From the NCBI GenBank assembly GCA_023441105.1, contig JAEZQX010000160.1:1-27669 (forward strand): 27,669 nucleotides of DNA. Direction: 5' to 3'. Position numbers and translations under genes: made by a program. Under the pieces are notes generated by a model. It saw nothing but the letters and a program-made list of their open reading frames with translations. It had not been told where the DNA came from and made no database searches. Position 1 is the stretch's first letter. Every line of letters begins with the position of its first letter. Source of the stretch: Pseudomonadota bacterium. Its GTDB lineage: Bacteria; Pseudomonadota; Gammaproteobacteria; Burkholderiales; Burkholderiaceae. Shown piece by piece: positions 17,033-25,418 of the stretch.

Positions 17033-17134
17033 GAGCTTGGCACTCCAGGTCTTGATGGATATTGATCAGGGCGGTTGCAGCGGTTCACGGTGCTGCGATC
17101 GGCATTCGGAAGCTGGGAGAAGAAATCTCGGACG

Positions 17135-17174
17135 AAAAAAAAGACGCTTGCAACCGTTGAGGGAAGCAAGCGTC
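17135..17174 (-). terminator. Intrinsic terminator in the ahcY leader (riboswitch expression platform)
   Basis: On the minus strand GACGCUUGC (17174-17166) pairs perfectly with GCAAGCGUC (17151-17143) across a 14-nt loop, followed directly by eight U (17142-17135). The 5' arm contains the 3' strand of riboswitch stem P1, so terminator and ligand-bound aptamer exclude each other. Confidence 0.9.
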
Positions 17175-17239
17175 GTTGAATCTCGGCTTGTCGAGCCTGG
17201 CTGCCCCGGGGACCGGGACAGTCGCAACGCTTCTCGACA
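17168..17239 (-). promoter_or_regulatory. S-adenosylhomocysteine (SAH) riboswitch aptamer
   Basis: The minus-strand leader matches the SAH riboswitch core as I know it: GAAGCGUUGCGAC near the 5' end, GCCAGGCUCG in the middle and CAACGACGCUU at the 3' end. P1 is AAGCGU (17232-17227) with ACGCUU (17173-17168). A second helix pairs UCGAG (17237-17233) with CUCGA (17195-17191). SAH binding would stabilise P1 and prevent the terminator stem from forming, so the switch should turn ahcY on. Its position before ahcY in a betaproteobacterium-like genome is the textbook one. Confidence 0.9.
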
Positions 17240-17247
17240 GGCTGGGT

Positions 17248-17253
17248 ATTGTA
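17248..17253 (-). promoter_or_regulatory. -10 element of the ahcY promoter
   Basis: TACAAT on the minus strand matches the sigma-70 -10 consensus at five of six positions and would start transcription near 17241, just before the aptamer. The -35 region is weak (TACCCT at 17 nt spacing). Confidence 0.5.
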
Positions 17254-17284
17254 AAGCGGGCCGACGTGAAAGGGTAGGGGTGCC

Positions 17285-18448
<1,164 letters not shown>

Positions 18449-18585
18449 AGCTTCTCCATGAAGTTGACAGGCCGTTGGGCACAGGCTGGTGCGATATGGC
18501 ACATCGGCACATACGGCACGTCAGCCGGCGTTGCCAGCTTCGGAGAAGCCGCGACGCTTTAGCGGATCGAACCAGGCGTGGCGCC

Positions 18586-18636
18586 TCAACTGCCGGCCCA
18601 CTCCCCGTACTTCTGCCACTCCGCAAGTTGTCCCAT
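18586..18636 (-). CDS. Possible 16-codon upstream ORF in the metK leader
   Basis: If transcription starts at the TATAAT box (18660-18655), the leader to metK is about 200 nt. An ATG at 18636-18634, about 12 nt into it, opens a frame encoding MGQLAEWQKYGEWAGS and ending TGA at 18586. The peptide has a non-random look (two Trp, alternating charged residues), but only a weak GAG precedes it and it could be chance. Short hairpins follow (AGGCG-CCA-CGCCT and GCTTC-TCC-GAAGC). No known SAM riboswitch class is recognised here. Confidence 0.25.
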   Translation of the reverse strand: MGQLAEWQKYGEWAGS

Positions 18637-18654
18637 TAACTCAGTGGCGTTGCA

Positions 18655-18660
18655 ATTATA
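18655..18660 (-). promoter_or_regulatory. Consensus -10 box for metK, possibly bidirectional
   Basis: TATAAT on the minus strand is a perfect -10 consensus, but no good -35 is visible. The same bases read on the plus strand give TATAAC (18657-18662), with TTAACT 15 nt upstream. The site may therefore also serve the divergent acyltransferase gene at 18716. Confidence 0.5.
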
Positions 18661-18715
18661 ACTAAGGCCGGAACCCCGCTCGGCGGAAGTAGGTCACGTA
18701 ACGCAAAATGCACGG

Positions 18716-19585
18716 ATGTTGGTGTGGCTGCTTCGCTCCTTGGCGCAGGTTCCGCTGTGGCTCCTTCACGCGGTAGGGGCGGCAGGCGGATGGACCGCCT
18801 ATGTCCTCAGCAGTGGCTTTCGCCGTAAAACGGTGGACAATCTGCGCACCGCTGGCCTCTACAGCCGTCATCTCGCATGGGCGAGCGCGGCGGCGGCCGG
18901 CAAGGCAGCCTTGGAAACGTGTTACATTTGGTTTCGATCAAACAACGTCTTGTTGCGAAAAAGCCGTTTCGAGGATCTCGAGCGTCTCGCAAAAGCAACA
19001 GAAGAAGCTCGTGCTGGCGGCAATCGCCAGGGCATCATCATCCTGACGCCGCACATCGGCAGCTTCGAGCTCAGCGCCCGCCTCTATGCGGCCACCGCAC
19101 CGATCACCGTGCTCTACAAGGCGCCCCGCCGCGAGGACCTGCACCGGCTCCTCAAGCTCGCGCGTACCCATCCCAACATGACGCCGGTGCCGGCGGATAC
19201 CGGCGGGGTCAGGGCGTTGCTGCGTGCGCTCAAGCGCGGCGAGGCGATCGGCATCTTGCCCGACCAGGTGCCATCGGCGGGCGACGGCGTCTGGGTGCCG
19301 TTCTTCGGTCGGCCAGCCTTCACCATGACCTTGCCGGCACGGTTCGCCGAGAAGACCGGGGCGCCGGTCTATGTCGTGGCCACCTGGCGGCGGCCCTTCG
19401 GGCGCGGCTGGGATCTCGAGCTTTGGGGGCCGGAGTCGGTCGCGACGCCCGAGGGGATCAACCGGCAGCTCGAAGCCATCATCCGGCGGCGCCCCGCACA
19501 GTACGTCTGGAGCTACAACCGGTACAAGGAGCCGCCGGCGAGCACCGCCGCGGCAGCGCCTGGTGTAGCGTCCGATGATCTCTAG
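18716..19585 (+). CDS. Lipid A late acyltransferase family protein (LpxL/HtrB-like), first of two
   Basis: Members transfer acyl chains onto lipid A at the inner face of the cytoplasmic membrane. The 289-residue protein begins with a hydrophobic anchor (about residues 3-32), has the HX4E catalytic pair in TPHIGSFEL (H113, E118), and has the downstream segment GILPDQVPSAGDGVWVPFFG, all standard for LpxL/LpxM proteins. The early part (18790-19010) is less GC-rich than its neighbours. No Shine-Dalgarno sequence is evident before the ATG. The gene overlaps the next acyltransferase by 11 bp. Which acyl chain or position is used cannot be told. Confidence 0.9.
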   Translation: MLVWLLRSLAQVPLWLLHAVGAAGGWTAYVLSSGFRRKTVDNLRTAGLYSRHLAWASAAAAGKAALETCYIWFRSNNVLLRKSRFEDLERLAKATEEARAGGNRQGIIILTPHIGSFELSARLYAATAPITVLYKAPRREDLHRLLKLARTHPNMTPVPADTGGVRALLRALKRGEAIGILPDQVPSAGDGVWVPFFGRPAFTMTLPARFAEKTGAPVYVVATWRRPFGRGWDLELWGPESVATPEGINRQLEAIIRRRPAQYVWSYNRYKEPPASTAAAAPGVASDDL

Positions 19586-20486
19586 ACTCGCGCTCAAGCT
19601 GTTGCGCACCCTGTCGGCCGTGCCCCACCGATGGCTGGTGGTGCTGGGCAACTTGCTGGGGGACATCCTCTACCGGCTGGCGGCGCCGCGCCGCCGCATC
19701 GCCCGCACCAACCTGCGGCTGTGCTTCCCGGATCTCACCGAGGCCGAGCGCAACCGGATCCTGAGGGCGCATTTCCGCTACTTCGCGCGCAGCTTCTTCG
19801 ACCGGTTCGTGCTCTGGTACCAGCCGGCCGAACGCATCCGCGAGCTGGTGCAGGTGCGCGGCATGGAGCATCTCGAGGCCGCCGGCGACCGGCCGGTGAT
19901 CCTGCTGGCACCGCATTTCGTCGGCCTCGACGCCGGCGGCACGCGGCTGACCCTCGATCGCCAGTACATCTCGATGTTCGCCAACCAGAAGAACCAGGTC
20001 TTCAACGCCGCCATGCGCGAAGGCCGCAGCCGCTTCAACGACGCGGTCCTGCTGTCGCGCCAGGAAGGGCTGCGCACGGCCATCCGCATGATGCGCGACG
20101 GCGTGCCGTTCTACTTCCTCCCGGACATGGACCTCGGCCCGCGCGACTCGGTGTTCGTGCCGTTCTTCGGCGTGCCGGCGGCAACCGTCACCTCGGTTGC
20201 CCGGCTGGCCCAAATGACCAACGCCCTGGTCGTGCCGTGCGTGACCGAGATGACCGACGACGGCTACATCGCCCGCCTCTATCCCGCCTGGAACGACTAT
20301 CCTGGCAAGGACCTGGTGGCGGCAACGGCGCGCATGAACCAGTTCATCGAGGACCGGGCGCTCGAGATGCCGGCCCAGTACCTCTGGACCCACAAGCGCT
20401 TCAAGACCCGTCCGCCCGGCGAGCGTGACTTCTACGGCCCCGGGACCGAGACGAGGATGATGGCCGGGCAGGAGGCTACCGAATGA
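19575..20486 (+). CDS. Lipid A late acyltransferase family protein (LpxL/LpxM-like), second of two
   Basis: A 303-residue paralogue with an N-terminal membrane segment (about 14-36), the motif [14 protein letters not shown] and the HX4D catalytic pair in LAPHFVGLD (H114, D119). [22 protein letters not shown] follows. The start overlaps the end of the first acyltransferase gene by 11 bp, so the two are probably made together and may add the two secondary acyl chains of lipid A. The stop overlaps a 16-codon frame that leads into dapF. Confidence 0.9.
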   Translation: MISRLALKLLRTLSAVPHRWLVVLGNLLGDILYRLAAPRRRIARTNLRLCFPDLTEAERNRILRAHFRYFARSFFDRFVLWYQPAERIRELVQVRGMEHLEAAGDRPVILLAPHFVGLDAGGTRLTLDRQYISMFANQKNQVFNAAMREGRSRFNDAVLLSRQEGLRTAIRMMRDGVPFYFLPDMDLGPRDSVFVPFFGVPAATVTSVARLAQMTNALVVPCVTEMTDDGYIARLYPAWNDYPGKDLVAATARMNQFIEDRALEMPAQYLWTHKRFKTRPPGERDFYGPGTETRMMAGQEATE

Positions 20487-20533
20487 AACTGCAGCAAGGC
20501 AGCCCGATCGCAACCATGAAGCCGCGCCGATGA
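20483..20533 (+). CDS. 16-codon mini-ORF bridging the acyltransferase and dapF
   Basis: ATG 20483-20485 overlaps the acyltransferase stop as ATGA, and the frame ([16 protein letters not shown]) ends in TGA 20531-20533, which overlaps the dapF ATG as ATGA. dapF has no ribosome binding site of its own. A ribosome could pass from lpxL to dapF by two successive restart steps. It may also be coincidence; the peptide itself need not have a function. Confidence 0.3.
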   Translation: MKLQQGSPIATMKPRR

Positions 20534-21426
20534 AGCTGCGCTTCACCAAGATGCAGGGCGCCGGCAACGACTTCGTGGTGGTCGATGCCACCGGCGGCCG
20601 GATCGAGCTCACCCCCGCGCAGTGGCGCTGGGTCGCGCACCGGCAGTTCGGGGTCGGGGCCGACCAGATCCTGATCGTCGAGCGGCCGGCCGCGGGCGAC
20701 GCCGGCGTCGACTTCGTCTACCGGATCTTCAATTCCGATGGCGGCGAGGTGGAGCAATGCGGCAACGGCGCCCGCTGCTTCGTCAAGTTCGTGCGCGACC
20801 AGGGGCTGACCGACAAGCGGGTGATCCGCGTGCGGACCCGCGCCGGCATCATCGAGCCGCGGCTGCATGACGACGGCCGCATCGAGGTCGACATGGGCCC
20901 GCCGGTGTTCGACATCAGCCGGGTGCCCTTCTCGGCCGGCGGGCTGACGCCGCGGCGCCTGGGCGAGGCGCAGCTCTGGCCATTGGCCATCGACGTCCCG
21001 GGCCAGCCGGAGGCGGTGCGCTGGATCGAGGCGCTGTCGATGGGCAACCCGCATGCGGTGCAGGTGGTGGACTCGGTGCAGATTGCGCCGGTGCTGGCCG
21101 AAGGGCCTCGGATCGAGCGTCATCCGCGTTTCCCCCGCCGGGTCAATGCCGGCTACATGGAGATCGTGTCGCGCGGCCACATCCGCTTGCGGGTGTTCGA
21201 GCGAGGCGCCGGCGAGACGCTGGCCTGCGGCACCGGGGCCTGCGCCGCTGTTGTAAGCGGGATACACTGCAGCCTGCTCGACAGCGTCGTCGAGGTCGAT
21301 ACCCGGGGCGGACGGCTTACCATCCGCTGGGACGGTGGCCCGGCGCCGGTCCTGATGATCGGCCCCGCAACCACGGTATTCACCGCGGACGTAAACGTGC
21401 CGGACCATCCGGTGCTTCCCGAGTGA
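20530..21426 (+). CDS. dapF: Diaminopimelate epimerase
   Basis: DapF interconverts LL- and meso-diaminopimelate, the lysine precursor and peptidoglycan cross-linking residue. The 298-residue protein has both catalytic cysteines: C77 in EQCGNGARC and C233 in [10 protein letters not shown]. It also has the substrate motifs [21 protein letters not shown] and MGNPHAVQ. It follows the acyltransferase genes through a mini-ORF with start/stop overlaps and precedes the DUF484 gene, an arrangement common in betaproteobacteria. Confidence 0.97.
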   Translation: MKLRFTKMQGAGNDFVVVDATGGRIELTPAQWRWVAHRQFGVGADQILIVERPAAGDAGVDFVYRIFNSDGGEVEQCGNGARCFVKFVRDQGLTDKRVIRVRTRAGIIEPRLHDDGRIEVDMGPPVFDISRVPFSAGGLTPRRLGEAQLWPLAIDVPGQPEAVRWIEALSMGNPHAVQVVDSVQIAPVLAEGPRIERHPRFPRRVNAGYMEIVSRGHIRLRVFERGAGETLACGTGACAAVVSGIHCSLLDSVVEVDTRGGRLTIRWDGGPAPVLMIGPATTVFTADVNVPDHPVLPE

Positions 21427-21465
21427 CCAGGGCCGATCCGGGCACCGCGCCAGGCGCGGCCTCCA

Positions 21466-22398
21466 ATGCAAACCAACGACAAGAGTGAGATGAGTCCAGT
21501 CACCCAGGCCGCCGAAGCCAACCCTGCCGCCGAGCAAGCCCCCAGCGCCGGGGACTCCGCCGCCGGCGCAGCGGACGCCATCGTCGCCCAGTGCTCCGGG
21601 GCCGCCCAGGGCATCGCTGCCGACCAGGGCACCGCCGCTGCCGCGGCAGAGCCCGGCGCCGGGTTGAACGCCGTCCCTGGCCCGGCCATGCTCGACGACG
21701 AGCTGGTCGCTGACTGGCTTCAGGCCCATCCGGACTTCTTCGATCACCATGCCGACGTCCTGTCCGACGTCCGGCTGCGGCATCCGCATGGCGGCCGCGC
21801 GATTTCGCTGGTCGAGCGCCAGGTGCTGGTGCTGAGGGAGCGCAACAAGGCGCTCGAGATCAGGATGGCCGAGCTGATCCGCATCGGCCAGGAAAACGAT
21901 GCCATCGGCCGGCGACTGCAGCAGCTGACCGAAGATTTGCTGCAGGCAAGCGACGCCTCCCGGCTGCCGGCGCTGCTGGCCGAAGGCCTGCTGCACGGCT
22001 TCGGTGTGCCGCAGGTGGCCATCCGCCTGTGGGGCATCGATGGCCTGGAGGCCCCTTGGGGCGACGACGTTTCGCCGGAGCTGCGCCGGCGCATCGACGA
22101 CCTGGGCAAGCCCTATTGCGGGCCGAACTCGTTCCCCGAGGTGGCCGCCTGGCTGCCGGGCGGCGGCGAGCAGACAGCGTCGATGGCACTGCTGGCCCTG
22201 CGGCGGGTGGCGTCCGGCAACCGGCCGCCCGAGCCGCAGGCCCTGGGGCAGCCGATCATGAGCACGCCGGGTGACGCCTTCGGGCTGGTGGTCCTGGGCA
22301 GCGACGATGCCGCCCGCTTCCAGGCCGGCATGGGCACCGCCTTCCTCGAGCGGCTGGCGGAAATCGCCGCCGCCTCGCTGACCCGCCTGCTCCCCTGA
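21466..22398 (+). CDS. DUF484 family protein with Ala-rich N-terminal extension
   Basis: The conserved part (from about residue 74) starts with the DUF484 pattern [21 protein letters not shown] helical, probably coiled-coil segment follows ([20 protein letters not shown]), then a GAF-like domain to the end (310 residues in all). The molecular function of the family is not established; it is habitually encoded between dapF and xerC, as here. The first 65 or so residues are low-complexity Ala, Gly and Pro. The start may instead be ATG 21490, which is preceded by AAGAG. Confidence 0.85.
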   Translation: MQTNDKSEMSPVTQAAEANPAAEQAPSAGDSAAGAADAIVAQCSGAAQGIAADQGTAAAAAEPGAGLNAVPGPAMLDDELVADWLQAHPDFFDHHADVLSDVRLRHPHGGRAISLVERQVLVLRERNKALEIRMAELIRIGQENDAIGRRLQQLTEDLLQASDASRLPALLAEGLLHGFGVPQVAIRLWGIDGLEAPWGDDVSPELRRRIDDLGKPYCGPNSFPEVAAWLPGGGEQTASMALLALRRVASGNRPPEPQALGQPIMSTPGDAFGLVVLGSDDAARFQAGMGTAFLERLAEIAAASLTRLLP

Positions 22399-22420
22399 AG
22401 GATTCACGCCGGCCAGCAGC

Positions 22421-23428
22421 ATGCGCCGGCAGCGGCAACCTCCCCGGATGGAAATCCCCGCCGACAAGGCAGAAGACGTCGCGGCCTACCTGGGGCGCCT
22501 GGAAACCGAGCGCGGTTACTCCGCCCACACGATCGCCGGCTATCGCCGCGACCTGACGACGTTGATCGGCCTGCACCAGCAGGCCGGGGGCGCGCAGCCG
22601 GAGTGGCGCAGCATTGCCGACGCCCACATCCGGCGCTGGGTTGCGCACCTGGCGCGCGACGGCCTGGGTGCCAAGTCGCTCGCGCGCCTGCTGTCGGCGT
22701 GGCGCGGCTTCTTCGACGCCCTGGCCGAGGACGGCAAGGTCGACATCAATCCGGTGCGTGCCGTGCGCGCGCCGAAGCTGCCGCGGCGGCTGCCGAAGGC
22801 GCTGTCGGTGGACCAGGCGATGCAGCTGGTGGCCGGGCCCGCAGGCGGCGCGGCCGATGACACGTTCGAGCGGGTGCGCGACCAGGCGATCATCGAGTTG
22901 CTCTACTCGAGCGGCCTGCGGCTGTCGGAGCTCACCTCGCTCGATGCCGAGTACGCCCACGGCGGCCGCGCCGGCTACCGTTCGGCCAGCTGGTTCGATG
23001 CGCAAGGCGCCGAAGTGACCGTGGAAGGCAAGGGCGGCAAGAAGCGGTCGGTGCCGGTCGGCGGCCCGGCGCTGGCGGCGCTGCAGGCCTGGGGCGAGTT
23101 ACGCCGTGCCTGGCTGCTGCAGAACCCTTCGCGGCAGACACCGGCGCTGTTCATCACCCGGCGCGGCACCCGGCTGTCCAATCGCTCGGTCCAGCTGCGG
23201 CTCAAGCAGCTGGCCGTGCGCCGCAGTGCGCCGGCATCGGTGCATCCGCACGTGCTGCGTCATTCCTTCGCCAGCCACCTGCTGCAGTCGAGCGGTGACT
23301 TGCGGGCGGTGCAGGAGCTGCTTGGCCATGCCAACATCGCCACCACCCAGATCTATACCGCGCTCGACTTCCAGCGCCTCGCGGCGGTCTACGACGCCGC
23401 CCATCCGCGCGCCCGCCGACGGGCCTGA
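22421..23428 (+). CDS. xerC: Tyrosine recombinase XerC
   Basis: XerC acts with XerD at dif to resolve chromosome dimers during division. The 335-residue protein has the N-terminal SAM-like core-binding domain (about 15-105). The catalytic domain contains R167 (SGLRLSEL), K204 (GKGGKKR), H277-x-x-R280 (HVLRHSF), H303 (LGHANI) and nucleophile Y312 (TQIYT), all intact. A roughly 15-residue loop between the first Arg and the beta strand ([18 protein letters not shown]) is longer than in E. coli XerC. An alternative start is ATG 22448. The dapF-DUF484-xerC order supports a housekeeping XerC rather than a phage integrase. Confidence 0.95.
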   Translation: MRRQRQPPRMEIPADKAEDVAAYLGRLETERGYSAHTIAGYRRDLTTLIGLHQQAGGAQPEWRSIADAHIRRWVAHLARDGLGAKSLARLLSAWRGFFDALAEDGKVDINPVRAVRAPKLPRRLPKALSVDQAMQLVAGPAGGAADDTFERVRDQAIIELLYSSGLRLSELTSLDAEYAHGGRAGYRSASWFDAQGAEVTVEGKGGKKRSVPVGGPALAALQAWGELRRAWLLQNPSRQTPALFITRRGTRLSNRSVQLRLKQLAVRRSAPASVHPHVLRHSFASHLLQSSGDLRAVQELLGHANIATTQIYTALDFQRLAAVYDAAHPRARRRA

Positions 23429-23491
23429 GGAAAACCCCCATGTCCCCGAGACGAGGGGGATGCCACCCTTGAAATCAAGGGTTTGCGTCCC

Positions 23492-23600
23492 GATCTGACC
23501 GACCTCGGGCATGGTCCCGGCGCGGTTGGCACCCGGTCTACGCACTCCGCCGCCAGGGCGGCGTCGGGGGTTAACCATTGTTCTTTTTCGGGGTCAGATC
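23492..23600. repeat. 109-bp element bounded by 9-bp inverted repeats
   Basis: GATCTGACC (23492-23500) and GGTCAGATC (23592-23600) are perfect inverted repeats enclosing internally paired sequence such as CCGCCGCCAGGGCGGCG. Just outside lie two more hairpins: TCCCC/GGGGA near 23443-23460, and ACCCTTG-AAAT-CAAGGGT near 23465-23482. No transposase is present. It resembles a small non-autonomous palindromic element or a structured RNA. There is no gene that I can support in 23429-23721. Confidence 0.45.
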
Positions 23601-23623
23601 AGCCGCGGCAATCCGCGTACAAT

Positions 23624-23645
23624 CCGGCCTCCCTTGGCCGGGAGG
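23624..23645 (+). other. Mutually exclusive hairpins in the COG0523 GTPase leader
   Basis: CCGGCC (23624-23629) can pair with GGCCGG (23636-23641), or CCTCCC (23628-23633) with GGGAGG (23640-23645), but not both. A GC-rich stretch ending GGGC-TTTTT (23669-23677) follows before the GTPase start, and a TACAAT box lies at 23618-23623. The pattern could be an attenuator, although the terminator stem is weak. Confidence 0.3.
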
Positions 23646-23721
23646 GTGCCCATTCGGCGCGGCGCGCGGGGCTTTTTCAGTGTCTCGCGGCCGCGCGACG
23701 TCAGGACAAGTCAGGAACAGC

Positions 23722-24735
23722 ATGGCAGACAAGCAGGTTGAAAAGCGGGCTGAAAAGCAGGTCGAGAAGCACATTCCGGCGACCATCCTCACCGGGTTCC
23801 TCGGCAGCGGCAAGACCACGCTGCTGAACAAGATCCTGCACGAGAACCACGGCTTGAAGATCGCCGTGATCGAGAACGAGTTCGGCGAAGAGGGCATCGA
23901 CAACGACCTGCTGCTGCAGAATTCCGGCGAGCAGATCGTCGAGATGAACAACGGCTGCATCTGCTGCACGGTGCGCGGCGATCTGGTCCGCATCCTGGGC
24001 GACCTCAAGGCTCGCCGCGACGACGGCGAGATCAACTTCGACCGGGTGGTGATCGAAACCACCGGCCTGGCGGATCCCGGTCCCGTCGCCCAGACCTTCT
24101 TCATGGACGACGACATCGCGGACAACTACCTGCTGGACGCGGTCATCACGGTGGTCGATTCCAAGCACGGCAACCAGCAGCTCGACGAGCACAAGGAAGC
24201 CCAGGCCCAGGTGGGTTTCGCCGATCGCATCCTGATGTCCAAGACCGATCTGGTCGAGCCGGCGGAGCAGGATGCCTTGCGCCAGCGCCTGGCCCGCATG
24301 AATCCACGGGCCAGCATCAAGCCGGTGCAGTTCGGCAACGCCGAGGTTGCCGAGATTCTTGACATCAAGGGCTTCAATCTCAATGCCATCCTGGAGATCG
24401 ACCCTGATTTCCTGGAGAGTGACGACCACACCCACGACGACGAAGTCTCGTCGTTCATCTTCAAGTCGACCCGGCCGTTCGATGGCTTGAAGCTGGAGGA
24501 GTTCCTGGGTGGCATCGTCCAGGTCTATGGGCCCGACCTGCTGCGCTACAAGGGGGTGTTGTATGTCAAGGGATCCGACCGACGGATGGTCTTCCAGGGC
24601 GTGCACATGCTGATGGGCGCGGATGCGGGCCGCAAGTGGGAACGTGGCGAAAAGCCGTCGAGCAAGATGGTGTTCATCGGCCGAAACCTGCCGAAGGACA
24701 TCTTCATGCAGGGTTTGGGGCAGTGCCTGGCTTAG
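23722..24735 (+). CDS. COG0523 (CobW/ZNG1-like) GTPase, putative metal chaperone
   Basis: A 337-residue P-loop GTPase of the G3E family, whose members insert or move metals, most often zinc or cobalt. Seen in the sequence: Walker A GFLGSGKTT (25-33), the metal-binding GCICC (78-82), ETTGLADPGP, a SKTD guanine-specificity motif in place of NKxD, and a short DDHTHDDE stretch before the C-terminal CobW domain. AGGA lies 5 nt before the ATG at 23722; residues upstream in frame are not coding. It precedes dksA by 78 nt. The metal and client cannot be told from sequence. Confidence 0.9.
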   Translation: MADKQVEKRAEKQVEKHIPATILTGFLGSGKTTLLNKILHENHGLKIAVIENEFGEEGIDNDLLLQNSGEQIVEMNNGCICCTVRGDLVRILGDLKARRDDGEINFDRVVIETTGLADPGPVAQTFFMDDDIADNYLLDAVITVVDSKHGNQQLDEHKEAQAQVGFADRILMSKTDLVEPAEQDALRQRLARMNPRASIKPVQFGNAEVAEILDIKGFNLNAILEIDPDFLESDDHTHDDEVSSFIFKSTRPFDGLKLEEFLGGIVQVYGPDLLRYKGVLYVKGSDRRMVFQGVHMLMGADAGRKWERGEKPSSKMVFIGRNLPKDIFMQGLGQCLA

Positions 24736-24813
24736 GCTCGGGCGCTCGCTTCTTCGTGTTCACCGCAAGTCAAGCCGCCTGGCGGCATTGCAGGATCAGG
24801 GAAGGATAAGAAA

Positions 24814-25242
24814 ATGGTTGCTACCAAGCAGGTGAAGGCGCTGACTGAGGCGGAACTCCTGAAGATGCCGGAGTCCGACTACATGAACCCGGCGCAACTG
24901 GAGTTCTTCCGTGAGCGCCTGCTGACGATGGAACGCGACATCCGCAACAACGCGGATGAGACGACGGAGCACCTGCGGGAGACGGTGATCGTGCCTGACC
25001 CGGCAGACCGCGCCACCATCGAGGAGGAGCACGCGCTCGAGCTGCGCACTCGCGACCGCGAGCGCAAGCTGCTCAAGAAGATCAAGCAGTCGCTCGACCG
25101 GATCGAAGCCGGCGAGTATGGCTGGTGCGAAGAGACCGGGGATCCGATCGGGATTCCCCGCCTGCTGGCGCGGCCGACCGCCACGCTGTCGCTCGAGGCG
25201 CAGCAGCGCCGCGAGTTGCGACAGAAGCTCTACGGCGATTGA
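24814..25242 (+). CDS. dksA: RNA polymerase-binding transcription factor DksA, zinc-poor form
   Basis: DksA binds the RNA polymerase secondary channel and works with ppGpp in the stringent response. The 142-residue protein has the coiled-coil tip motif PDPADRATIEEE with the two Asp residues (D62, D65), and a C-terminal zinc-finger-like region. Only one of the four usual cysteines remains (C105 in GWCEETGDPIG); the second pair is replaced in ATLSLEAQ. This looks like the form common in alpha- and betaproteobacteria that folds without zinc. A good AGGGAAGGA precedes the ATG. An intrinsic terminator follows 10 nt after the stop. Confidence 0.95.
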   Translation: MVATKQVKALTEAELLKMPESDYMNPAQLEFFRERLLTMERDIRNNADETTEHLRETVIVPDPADRATIEEEHALELRTRDRERKLLKKIKQSLDRIEAGEYGWCEETGDPIGIPRLLARPTATLSLEAQQRRELRQKLYGD

Positions 25243-25252
25243 GCTGGCATAT

Positions 25253-25281
25253 GCAAAAGGGGCCCTCGAGCCCCTTTTTGC
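25253..25281 (+). terminator. Intrinsic terminator after dksA
   Basis: AAAAGGGGC (25255-25263) pairs with GCCCCTTTT (25270-25278) across a 6-nt loop and is followed by further T. The A-run on the 5' side means it could also work in the other direction. Confidence 0.9.
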
Positions 25282-25362
25282 TGTCCGACGCTGGCAGGAA
25301 GCACCTGCCGCCGGCGCCTGCCGACCGGACTTGGTCAACCGATTGACGGTGGAAACACTCGG

Positions 25363-25390
25363 TTACGACTCGGGTCTGCGATGCTAAACT
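25363..25390 (+). promoter_or_regulatory. Candidate promoter of the STAS-domain gene
   Basis: TTACGA (25363-25368) and TAAACT (25385-25390) are spaced by 16 nt, between the dksA terminator and the GTG start at 25419. Both boxes are partial matches. Confidence 0.35.
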
Positions 25391-25418
25391 GGATTTCAGA
25401 AATCGGGGGCGAAGGCAA

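Noticed and set aside
18449..18660. Known SAM riboswitch class in the metK leader
   Set aside because: I could not find the conserved cores of SAM-I, SAM-II or SAM/SAH aptamers; only simple hairpins are visible.
22421..23428. Phage or integron integrase
   Set aside because: The dapF-DUF484-xerC context and the motif set fit housekeeping XerC; no attachment site, tRNA or phage gene is nearby.
23099..23578. Minus-strand 159-codon open frame over the end of xerC
   Set aside because: It is mainly antisense to xerC, and its upstream part covers the hairpin element; any similarity among genomes would more likely reflect the repeat than a protein.
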